DNA from: JALYXS01 sp051003795
Lineage (GTDB): Bacteria; Acidobacteriota; Terriglobia; Bryobacterales; Bryobacteraceae
Assembly: GCA_051003795.1 (NCBI GenBank)
Contig: JBPCKZ010000134.1
Span: forward strand, 1 to 11,601
Direction: 5' to 3'
DNA: 11,601 nucleotides
Made by a program: the position numbers and the translations under genes. The notes below the pieces were generated by a model. The model was not told the origin of the DNA. It ran no database searches and was given only the letters and a program-made list of their open reading frames with translations. The number at the start of each line of letters is the position of its first letter. Position 1 is the first letter of the stretch. This document shows positions 1 to 6,842 of the stretch, piece after piece.

Positions 1-1
1 C

Positions 2-76
2 TCGCGCATCGCTGATCATCCTATTACCCGGTTGGATGAGCTCCTGCCGCACAACTGGAAGCCCGCTCAGGCTTGA
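2..76 (+). CDS. IS66-family transposase, C-terminal end (partial)
   Basis: Only the last 24 codons and a TGA stop are visible; the gene continues off the left edge. The residues RIADHPITRLDELLPHNWK match the well-conserved C-terminus of IS66 transposases (TnpC, DDE family), where an ALARIADHP-x-x-RLDELLPWNW type ending is standard. The catalytic DDE residues lie upstream and are not seen, so intactness cannot be judged. It belongs with the inverted repeat at 107-126. This short reading has no start in the window and is recognised only from its motif. Confidence 0.75.
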   Translation, partial: SRIADHPITRLDELLPHNWKPAQA

Positions 77-106
77 TCACAAATTCAACGGACTCCGCAG
101 TGTCCT

Positions 107-126
107 GGTGATTCTCGGACGCTTAC
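107..126 (+). repeat. IS66 terminal inverted repeat (right end)
   Basis: The minus-strand reading is GTAAGCGTCCGAGAATCACC. The GTAAGCG start and the position just behind the transposase stop fit the outer terminal repeat of an IS66 element. The partner repeat is outside the window, so exact length and match are unknown. Confidence 0.65.
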
Positions 127-382
127 ATCGATACATCATGGACCGCCGCACAAATCGAATTCGCGGCGGATGCAGACATTTCCACCATAGCCGGCGGAGG
201 TTCCCGGTGCTTGCATCAATTTTTTCGGACGGGGCGGATTCAAGATTTCGATTGGATTTCGACGGTTTGATCGTGTAAGTTGGGATTAGCGCGTACAGTG
301 TTGTACCCGCCCGGGTTCCATAAAACCAAACAGGACCTAGCCGTCCTCTCACTGGAAATTGTGAAAGGAGGGCTTCGGGCCT
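127..382 (+). promoter_or_regulatory. Leader/promoter region of the nitrate-assimilation operon
   Basis: No convincing gene lies in this 256-bp stretch between the IS66 end and the first operon start. It must hold the operon promoter unless transcription reads in from the IS. A clear sigma-70 hexamer pair was not found; TAAAAC at 321-326 is a weak -10 candidate. It contains a dyad at 293-306, two small hairpins with six-base loops (314-327 and 332-347), and a strong Shine-Dalgarno AAAGGAGGG at 364-372, ten bases before the GTG start. Confidence 0.5.
293..306 (+). promoter_or_regulatory. Candidate operator: GTACA-N4-TGTAC palindrome
   Basis: The sequence GTACAGTGTTGTAC has perfect 5-bp arms around four bases and fits the pattern GTA-N8-TAC. 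That pattern is the binding site of NtcA, the CRP/FNR-family nitrogen regulator of cyanobacteria. NtcA itself is not expected in this kind of organism, so the similarity may only mean that a CRP/FNR-type dimer binds here. It lies 77 bases before the first gene's start, in the only region that can hold the operon promoter. Assignment rests on symmetry and position alone. Confidence 0.3.
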
Positions 383-1888
383 GTGTCTCTGCCGTTAATC
401 GAACGCGCCAATTCGCCGCACGATCCAAGCGCGCCCCTTTTCCGGATCACCGAAGGCCCGCTTTGCCTCACCGGTTTTCCCGGCGCGCCCTCCCTGATTC
501 CGCAACGCGCGCTCGAACCCGGCGAGCAGTACCGTTTCCATTTCGACATGACCCGCTGCATCGGTTGCAAGTGCTGCGAGGTCGCCTGCTCCGAGCAGAA
601 CGGAAATCCGGACGGCATCCGGTGGCGCAGAGTCGGTGAAATCGAAGGGGGCGAATATCCGTTCACCCAGCGGCACTATCTTTCGATGGGCTGCAATCAT
701 TGCCTCGACGCGGCTTGCCTGAATGGTTGCCCGGTCGAGGCTTACACCAAAGATGCCCTCACGGGGCTCGTGCTGCACTCGGCGGACGCCTGCATCGGCT
801 GCCAGTATTGCACCTGGAACTGTCCCTATGGAGTTCCGCAATACAATCCCGAGCGCGGCGTTGTCGGCAAATGCGATATGTGCCACGGCCGGTTGTCCGA
901 AGGGCGCGAACCCGCGTGCGTGAATGCGTGTCCCGAGAGCGCCATCGAAATCGAAATCGTGAACATGGCGGAATGGCGCGCCGACTGCACTTCGGCGAAC
1001 GCCCCGGGCCTGCCGCCGGCCGAACACACCCTCTCCACCACGCGCGTGACACTGCCGGCGAACGTTTTGCCGAATCTGGAGAAGGCCGATTATCACCGCG
1101 TCCGCCCGGAACATCCGCATTGGCCCTTGGTGCTGATGACCGTGCTGACGCAGCTTTCGGTGGGAGCGTTTGCGTTTCTGATTGGGTCGGGAGCTTCCAG
1201 CCCGTTGGCGGCCGTTGCGGCTCTGCTGGTTGCGTTCTTGTCTCTAGGCGCTTCGACCGCGCATCTCGGGCGTCCGGCTTTTGCTTATCGCGCGCTGAAG
1301 ATGTGGCGGCGATCCTGGCTTAGCCGCGAAGTTCTGCTGTTTTCGCTATTCGCCGGTTCCGCCACGATGTTCGCCGCGGGTAAACTACTCGGCTTCACCG
1401 TTCCCGGCGCCGGAATTCTAACGCTGCTGTTCGGTATTGGCGGAGTGACGGCGAGCGCATTTATCTACGTCGTACCCGCGCGGCCGGCTTGGAATCTTTG
1501 GAACACGCCAGTGAATTTTTATCTGACAGGTCTCGTGCTCGGACCGCTCTTCCTCGGCGCGCTCGGCCTGAATGGCGACCCGAGGCTCATCGCCGCCGCG
1601 GCGCTCTCGCAACTGCTGAATCAGGCCGCGAAGTACGTCCGGCTCAAAGGTTCGGATGAGTTCGAATTGCAGGCTTCGGCCCGGCTGCTGACGCAAGATC
1701 TCCGGCGTTGGTTCCAGTTGAGCCTGGCACTGTCGATACTCGGCGCGCTTGTTCTGCCATTCTTCGCGCACCCCGTCGCGGCGCTGACCCTGGCTCTCGG
1801 CGGCGAACTGCTCGCACGCTACCTGTTCTTCGTCTCGGTCGTCCCGCGCAACATGGCCGCGACCTTTGCCATCCGGGAGGCGGCATGA
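383..1888 (+). CDS. DmsB-DmsC fusion: 4Fe-4S electron-transfer subunit with membrane anchor
   Basis: This 501-residue protein probably carries electrons from membrane quinol to the molybdenum nitrate reductase encoded next. Residues 50-190 form a DmsB/NrfC-type ferredoxin domain with four cysteine groups: C59/C62/C65/C69, C104/C107/C112/C116, C137/C140/C143/C147 and C164/C167/C179/C183, enough for four 4Fe-4S clusters. Residues 245-490 resemble the DmsC anchor, with about eight hydrophobic segments (roughly 247-266, 273-293, 317-333, 342-364, 377-395, 401-414, 444-461, 465-486). In E. coli these are two separate proteins; here they are fused. There is no signal peptide. The start is GTG with Shine-Dalgarno AAAGGAGGG ten bases upstream, and the N-terminus (SLPLIER) is typical of the fused family. 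The stop overlaps the nasA start as ATGA. Positive charges cluster in loops 294-316 and 415-442, suggesting a cytoplasmic FeS domain. The redox partner is inferred from the operon. Confidence 0.85.
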   Translation: MSLPLIERANSPHDPSAPLFRITEGPLCLTGFPGAPSLIPQRALEPGEQYRFHFDMTRCIGCKCCEVACSEQNGNPDGIRWRRVGEIEGGEYPFTQRHYLSMGCNHCLDAACLNGCPVEAYTKDALTGLVLHSADACIGCQYCTWNCPYGVPQYNPERGVVGKCDMCHGRLSEGREPACVNACPESAIEIEIVNMAEWRADCTSANAPGLPPAEHTLSTTRVTLPANVLPNLEKADYHRVRPEHPHWPLVLMTVLTQLSVGAFAFLIGSGASSPLAAVAALLVAFLSLGASTAHLGRPAFAYRALKMWRRSWLSREVLLFSLFAGSATMFAAGKLLGFTVPGAGILTLLFGIGGVTASAFIYVVPARPAWNLWNTPVNFYLTGLVLGPLFLGALGLNGDPRLIAAAALSQLLNQAAKYVRLKGSDEFELQASARLLTQDLRRWFQLSLALSILGALVLPFFAHPVAALTLALGGELLARYLFFVSVVPRNMAATFAIREAA

Positions 1889-4071
1889 ACATCAAGCGCG
1901 TAATGGGCCTCGACACGCTGGCGGGCGATTACGCTTACTCGCAAGACCCGCGCTTCGGCTACACCTCGTCGCGCAAAGTGGCGGACAAGTGGATCGCGAC
2001 GACATGCGGCTACTGCTCGGTCGGCTGCGGCATGTTGATCGGCGTGAAAAACGGCACGGCGGTGACGGTTCGCGGAAATCCGGATCATCCCGTCAACCGC
2101 GGCAAGCTCTGCCCTAAAGGACTCTCCGAGCATTACATCCTCACCGCCAAAGATCGCTGCCGGTATCCGTTGCTGCGCACGAATGGCAAGCTCGGCAAGC
2201 TCACGCGCGTTTCCTGGGATGAAGCGCTCACGACGATGATCGAAAAGTTTCGCGGCGTGCAGCGGCATCACGGATCTTCCGCGCTCGGCGTAATCGGCAC
2301 GGGCCAACTCGTCACGGAGGAGTTCTACACGCTCGGCAAGCTGGTGCAGCTCGGCTTCAATACGCGCAACTACGATGGCAACACGACACTCTGCATGGCG
2401 AGCGCCGTGTCGGGTTACAAGCGCTCGTTCGGCAGCGACGGGCCTCCCGGGTCATATGAAGATCTGGAAAAGGCCGATGTCGTTCTTCTGATCGGAGCGA
2501 ACATCGCCGACAACCATCCGATTCTCTGCAAGCGGCTCGAGACCAACCCGAACGCGACCGTAATCGTCGCGGATCCGCGCGTCACCAAGACCGCGATGCT
2601 GGCCGACATCTATCTTCCAGTGAAGCCGCGCTCCGACATTGCGCTTTTGAACGGCATCGCGCATCTGCTGATCCGCGAAGAGCTGATCGATCGCGATTAC
2701 ATCGCGCGGCACACGAGCGGATTCGAGCAGCTTGCAGGGTTTCTCGAAACGTTTACGCCGGCGCACGTCGCAAACGTGACTGGCCTGAGCGAAGAGTCGA
2801 TCGTGAAGACAGCCCTGCTCTATGGACGCGCGCAGTCGGCCTTCATCGGTTGGACGATGGGCGTGAATCATTCGACTCAGGGCGCCGAGACGGTAAGCGC
2901 GATCAACAATCTCGCGCTGCTCACGGGAAAAATCGGCAAGCCGGGATCGTCGCCGTTTTCGATTACGGGCCAGTGCAACGCCATGGGAACGCGCGAGAGC
3001 GGCTTCGCTTCCAGCCTTCCGGGATACCGCAAATTCGAAAATCAGAAAGATCGCGAAGAACTCGCCGCGCTCTGGAATATCGATGCCGGCCGTATTCCGA
3101 GCGCGCGCGGGCTGGCCTATCCCGACATCGTCGAAGCTTGCGTATCGAAGAAGGTTCGCGCGCTGTGGATCATCGCCACCAATCCGGTAGTGTCTTTCCC
3201 CAATTACGACGTGTTGAAACAGGGTCTCGGGAATCTGGAATTTCTGGTCGTGCAGGACGGGTTTCATCCCACGCCCACGACCGAACTGGCCGATTTGGTG
3301 CTTCCCGCCGCCATCTGGGGTGAAAAAGAAGGCACCTACACGAATTCCGAGCGCCGCGTCAGCAAGTTGAATCGCGCGGTAGATCCGCCGGGCGAAGCCA
3401 AATCGGACTTCGACATTTTTTTGGAGATTGCCGCGAGGCTCGGCGTGAAGGATGAGCTGTTTCCCGGCTGGACCGGACCTCGCGACGCATTCGAAGAATG
3501 GCGTCGCGTGTCCGCGGGCCGCCTCTGCGATTACAGTTCGCTCACGTGGGAAGCGATCGAGAAGGAAGGCGGAATCCAGTGGGGCGGCGAACGGCTTTAC
3601 GCGGATGGAAAATTCGAAACGGAGGACGGGCGCGCGAAGTTATTTTGTGTCGCCTGCGATCCTTTCCCCGAACAGCCCACTTCCGAGTTTCCGTTCATTT
3701 TGAACACCGGCCGCACCGTCGAGCACTGGCACACGCGCACCAAAACCGGAAATATTCCGATTCTCGAAGCGATGGCGCCGCGCGCCTGGCTCGAAATGAA
3801 TCCGAAAGACGCGCGCGTGCTCAAGCTGAGGCCGCACGACCGCGTCACCGTGATCTCGCCGCGCAATCGCGTGGAGGGCGTGGAGCTCCGAGTCACTGAA
3901 ATCGTCGCGCCGGGACAGGTGTTCATGCCATTTCATTACGCCGAAAACAATTCCAATCTGGTGACCCAGAGCGCGTTCGATCCGATTTCGCGCGAACCGA
4001 ATTACAAGCAGTGCTCGGTGCGCGTCGAAAAGGTTCCGGTCAATTCGGGAGCAACTGCATGGAAAAACTAA
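1885..4071 (+). CDS. nasA: Assimilatory nitrate reductase, molybdopterin catalytic subunit
   Basis: This 728-residue protein of the molybdopterin oxidoreductase (DMSO reductase) superfamily should reduce nitrate to nitrite in the cytoplasm. A 4Fe-4S site sits at C41-x2-C44-x3-C48-x27-C76 (TTCGYCSVGCGM...LCPKG). C170 in NTTLCMASAV is the expected molybdenum ligand of the Nas/Nap group. The C-terminal part from about residue 605 (NTGRTVEHWHTRTKTG) is the molydopterin dinucleotide-binding domain. There is no twin-arginine signal at the N-terminus, so it should stay in the cytoplasm. It lacks the C-terminal [2Fe-2S] BFD domain found in Klebsiella NasA, and no NasB-type flavoprotein is nearby; the FeS/anchor fusion upstream probably replaces them. 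The start is ATG 1885, overlapping the previous stop, with GGGAGG at 1875-1880; reading further upstream in frame only runs inside the previous gene. The superfamily also contains formate dehydrogenases, but the nirBD and narK neighbours strongly favour nitrate. Confidence 0.85.
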   Translation: MNIKRVMGLDTLAGDYAYSQDPRFGYTSSRKVADKWIATTCGYCSVGCGMLIGVKNGTAVTVRGNPDHPVNRGKLCPKGLSEHYILTAKDRCRYPLLRTNGKLGKLTRVSWDEALTTMIEKFRGVQRHHGSSALGVIGTGQLVTEEFYTLGKLVQLGFNTRNYDGNTTLCMASAVSGYKRSFGSDGPPGSYEDLEKADVVLLIGANIADNHPILCKRLETNPNATVIVADPRVTKTAMLADIYLPVKPRSDIALLNGIAHLLIREELIDRDYIARHTSGFEQLAGFLETFTPAHVANVTGLSEESIVKTALLYGRAQSAFIGWTMGVNHSTQGAETVSAINNLALLTGKIGKPGSSPFSITGQCNAMGTRESGFASSLPGYRKFENQKDREELAALWNIDAGRIPSARGLAYPDIVEACVSKKVRALWIIATNPVVSFPNYDVLKQGLGNLEFLVVQDGFHPTPTTELADLVLPAAIWGEKEGTYTNSERRVSKLNRAVDPPGEAKSDFDIFLEIAARLGVKDELFPGWTGPRDAFEEWRRVSAGRLCDYSSLTWEAIEKEGGIQWGGERLYADGKFETEDGRAKLFCVACDPFPEQPTSEFPFILNTGRTVEHWHTRTKTGNIPILEAMAPRAWLEMNPKDARVLKLRPHDRVTVISPRNRVEGVELRVTEIVAPGQVFMPFHYAENNSNLVTQSAFDPISREPNYKQCSVRVEKVPVNSGATAWKN

Positions 4072-6497
4072 TCATTGTCGGCAACGGCATGGCGGGCGTG
4101 GCCTGCCTGCAGGAAATATTGAAATACGCCCCGAAGTTCGAGGTTACGGTTTTCGGCGACGAGACGCACGCCAACTATAACCGCATTCTTTTATCGAGCG
4201 TCCTGGCCGGGGAGCGCGAATCGGACGACATCGTCATCAACGGGCTCGAGTGGTATCAGGAAAACGGCATTGGGCTGCGCTTGGGCGAACTGGTGATCGA
4301 GGTGAACCGCAAACAGCGGACCGTTACCGGCCATAGCGGGATGGTGGAAGAGTACGACAAGCTGATCTTCGCGACCGGCAGCCGCGCCTGGATTCCCCCG
4401 ATTGCGGGAGCCGATAAGGGCAACGTGTTCGCGTTCCGCACGCTGGACGACACGCGCGCCATGCTCTCGCGCGCGCATGATGCCATGAAAGTCGTGGTGA
4501 TCGGCGGGGGCCTGCTCGGCTTGGAGGCGGCGCGCGGTTTGCAGATGCGCGGCTGCGACGTGAAGGTGATTCATCTCGACGCAACGCTGATGAACATGCA
4601 GCTCGACGAGACGGGCGGGGTCTATTTGCAGGAGAAGATCGAACAGCTTGGCGTCGGAGTTTTGACCAATCGCTTCACGCGCGCGTTGCTCGGCAACGGG
4701 CATGTGGAAGCCGTCGCGCTGGAGTCGGGAGAAATCCTCGAAGCGGAGATGGTGGTGATTGCCGCCGGCATTCGCGCCAACACGGAACTCGCCGCGAAAG
4801 CGGGGATCGAGGTCCATCGCGGCATTGTCGTGAACGACTATATGGAGACTTCCGATCCGGACATTTTCGCAGTTGGAGAATGCACGGAGCACGATGGGCA
4901 GACCTTCGGATTGGTCGCTCCGCTGCTCGAGCAGGGCAAGGTATTGGCGGCGACCATTACGGACAACAAGGGTCCCGTCTTTAAGGGTTGGAAACCAGCC
5001 GCCAAGCTGAAGATCATGGGGGTCGATGTGTTTTCGGCCGGAGAATCGCGCGAAACGCCCGAAACGGAAGTCGTCCGTTATGAGGACCGCACGCTAGGCG
5101 TTTACAAGAAGCTGTTGATTCGCGAGAACCGGCTCGCGGGGGTCGTGTTGGTAGGCGATGCGGGCGACAGCACGCGCTACATGGAGTGGCTGCGCCGCGA
5201 TACCGACCTTGCGGCGCATCGCAAGAATCTTCTCTTTCCGCAGCCGACGGGCGACGAAGGCGCCAATGTCGCCGAACTTCCAGACGGCGAGACCGTGTGC
5301 GGATGCATGGGCGTGACCAAGGGCGCGATCATCGCCAAGATCCATGCGACGGGTATCAACACGCTGGCGCAACTGAAGGAAACGACGCGGGCCTCTACCG
5401 GATGCGGAAGCTGCACTTCCGTCTGCCAGCAGCTCTTGAAAGCCGTGGCGCCCGACTTCGAGGAGGAAGGCAGGAAGGTGCTGTGCCAGTGCGTTCCGTT
5501 CGCGCAGGAGAATTTGCGCGAGATGATTCATTCGCAGCGCTTAAAGTCCGTGCAGGAAGTCCTCACGATTTACGGCAATGGAATCGGGTGCGAGATCTGC
5601 AAACCGGCGTTGAGTTATCTGGTTGACGTCGTGTGGTGCGGCGATCATTCCGAAGACCGCTCGGCGCGCTTCATCAACGATCGCGTGCACGCAAATATTC
5701 AGAACGACGGGACGTTTTCGGTGATCCCGCGTATCCGCGGCGGCATCACATCGGCCGACGAGCTGCGCAAAATCGCGGATGTCGCGGACAAGTACAAGGT
5801 CCGCATGGTGAAGATCACCGGTAGCCAGCGCATCGACCTGCTGGGAGTGAAGAAGCCGGACCTTCCGAAGATGTGGGCGGACTTGGGCATGCCCTCGGGC
5901 CAGGCGTACACGAAAGGCGTTCGCATGGTGAAGACGTGCGTGGGCACGGAGTTCTGCCGCTTCGGCGTGCAGGACGCGATCTCGACGGGCGTGGAGCTGG
6001 AGCGCCGTTTCGAGAATCTCTACACGCCGCACAAAACCAAGATGGCAGTCACCGGCTGTCCGCGCAACTGCGCCGAAGCGACCGTTAAAGATATCGGCTT
6101 GTTGGGCCAGGAAGGAAGCTGGCAGGTGGTGGTGGGCGGCGCGGCCGGGAAGAACGTGCGCAAGGCCGATCTTCTGATTACTGTGACGACGACGGAGGAG
6201 GCGCTCGAAGCGGCGGCCTTGTTCTTTCAGTACTACCGCGAGCAGGCGAATTACCTGGAGCGCACCTACGATTTTGTCGAACGGCTCGGCATGGAGAAGA
6301 TCCGCAAAGAGACGGTGTATGCGCCGGCAAAACAGAAGAAGGCGATCTTGAAGCGGCTGGAAAAGTCGAAGGCTTTGTCGCGGGACGCGTGGCTCGAGCG
6401 GGACAAGCCGGCGAACCCCACGCAGTTCGTGCAGTTGCGGCCGATGGAGATGCCGTCAATCCGGAACGCGCGGCCGATCGGCATCGACGTTCACTAG
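4059..6497 (+). CDS. nirB: Nitrite reductase [NAD(P)H] large subunit
   Basis: This 812-residue cytoplasmic siroheme enzyme carries out the six-electron reduction of nitrite to ammonium. Domains in order: an FAD/NAD(P)H reductase at about 1-300, with dinucleotide motifs VGNGMAG (7-13) and VIGGGLLG (147-154); a reductase C-terminal region to about 395; a BFD-like [2Fe-2S] site at C414/C416/C449/C452; a second BFD-like region with C476/C478/C511/C514; a ferredoxin-like half-domain at about 540-605; and the siroheme/4Fe-4S site at C627-x5-C633 and C667-x3-C671. All catalytic cysteines are present and the length is near the usual ~850. The start is ATG 4059, because homologous sequence begins at MEKLIIVGNGMAG; GGGAG lies seven bases upstream. 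It overlaps the nasA end by 13 nt, suggesting translational coupling. An upstream in-frame start at 4011 was rejected because it lies inside nasA. Confidence 0.95.
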   Translation: MEKLIIVGNGMAGVACLQEILKYAPKFEVTVFGDETHANYNRILLSSVLAGERESDDIVINGLEWYQENGIGLRLGELVIEVNRKQRTVTGHSGMVEEYDKLIFATGSRAWIPPIAGADKGNVFAFRTLDDTRAMLSRAHDAMKVVVIGGGLLGLEAARGLQMRGCDVKVIHLDATLMNMQLDETGGVYLQEKIEQLGVGVLTNRFTRALLGNGHVEAVALESGEILEAEMVVIAAGIRANTELAAKAGIEVHRGIVVNDYMETSDPDIFAVGECTEHDGQTFGLVAPLLEQGKVLAATITDNKGPVFKGWKPAAKLKIMGVDVFSAGESRETPETEVVRYEDRTLGVYKKLLIRENRLAGVVLVGDAGDSTRYMEWLRRDTDLAAHRKNLLFPQPTGDEGANVAELPDGETVCGCMGVTKGAIIAKIHATGINTLAQLKETTRASTGCGSCTSVCQQLLKAVAPDFEEEGRKVLCQCVPFAQENLREMIHSQRLKSVQEVLTIYGNGIGCEICKPALSYLVDVVWCGDHSEDRSARFINDRVHANIQNDGTFSVIPRIRGGITSADELRKIADVADKYKVRMVKITGSQRIDLLGVKKPDLPKMWADLGMPSGQAYTKGVRMVKTCVGTEFCRFGVQDAISTGVELERRFENLYTPHKTKMAVTGCPRNCAEATVKDIGLLGQEGSWQVVVGGAAGKNVRKADLLITVTTTEEALEAAALFFQYYREQANYLERTYDFVERLGMEKIRKETVYAPAKQKKAILKRLEKSKALSRDAWLERDKPANPTQFVQLRPMEMPSIRNARPIGIDVH

Positions 6498-6506
6498 GAA
6501 TCGAAA

Positions 6507-6842
6507 ATGAACTGGATCAAAATCACCGAAGCGAATAACATTCCACTCCGCGAGGGGCGCAGCGTGGACCTCGATGGAGTCGAGATCGCCATCTTCAACT
6601 TGGGCGATCGCTTTCTCGCCATCGATAACACCTGCCCGCACCGCGGCGGGCCGCTCTGCGACGGCATCGTTTCCGGAGCGACCGTGATCTGCCCGCTGCA
6701 TGGCTGGCGCATTTCGCTCGAAACCGGCGCGGTGCTCAAATCCGATGTCTGCGCTCGCGTCGATTGCTACCCGGTGCGAGTTGAAGACGGAGTGGTGATG
6801 GTGGAAATGCCGCCCGCATCGAATAAGGAGAAAGCGGCATGA
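6507..6842 (+). CDS. nirD: Nitrite reductase small subunit, Rieske-type
   Basis: This 111-residue protein is the small subunit that works with NirB. It has a complete Rieske [2Fe-2S] motif: C43-P-H45 (NTCPHRGGPL) and C62-P-L-H65 (ICPLHGW). Some NirD proteins, including that of E. coli, have lost these ligands, so here the subunit may carry a real cluster and pass electrons. The gene starts nine bases after the nirB stop, and an AGGA sequence overlapping that stop acts as the Shine-Dalgarno. Its own stop overlaps the next start as ATGA. A Rieske ferredoxin of another pathway is possible on sequence alone, but the position makes NirD nearly certain. Confidence 0.93.
   Translation: MNWIKITEANNIPLREGRSVDLDGVEIAIFNLGDRFLAIDNTCPHRGGPLCDGIVSGATVICPLHGWRISLETGAVLKSDVCARVDCYPVRVEDGVVMVEMPPASNKEKAA

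Larger units (their letters stand above)
1..126 (+). mobile_element. Right end of an IS66-family insertion sequence
   Basis: The element enters from the left edge and ends at base 126. Two independent signs support it: the C-terminus of an IS66-type transposase (2-76), and 31 bases beyond its end a terminal sequence whose reverse complement starts GTAAGCG, the usual start of IS66-family inverted repeats. IS66 elements generate 8-bp target duplications, so 127-134 (ATCGATAC) would be one copy. The matching left copy is outside the window, so this cannot be confirmed. The element is oriented toward the nitrate operon, and its edge lies 256 bp before the first gene's start. Confidence 0.72.

Noticed and set aside
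36..352. Short open frames between the IS66 end and the operon
   Set aside because: They cross the IS66 inverted repeat and insertion point, lack Shine-Dalgarno sequences and show no similarity.
395..1120. Long minus-strand open frame (241 codons) inside the FeS/anchor gene
   Set aside because: It is antisense to a gene with clear ferredoxin motifs, has no recognisable domain, and is a common effect of GC-rich codon use.
2452..3267. Long minus-strand open frame (271 codons) inside nasA
   Set aside because: It is a shadow of the strongly conserved molybdopterin gene on the plus strand, with no recognised similarity.
1885..4071. Formate dehydrogenase as the identity of the molybdopterin enzyme
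   Set aside because: The superfamily is shared, but the NTTLCMASAV motif and the nirB, nirD and narK neighbours fit nitrate reductase much better.
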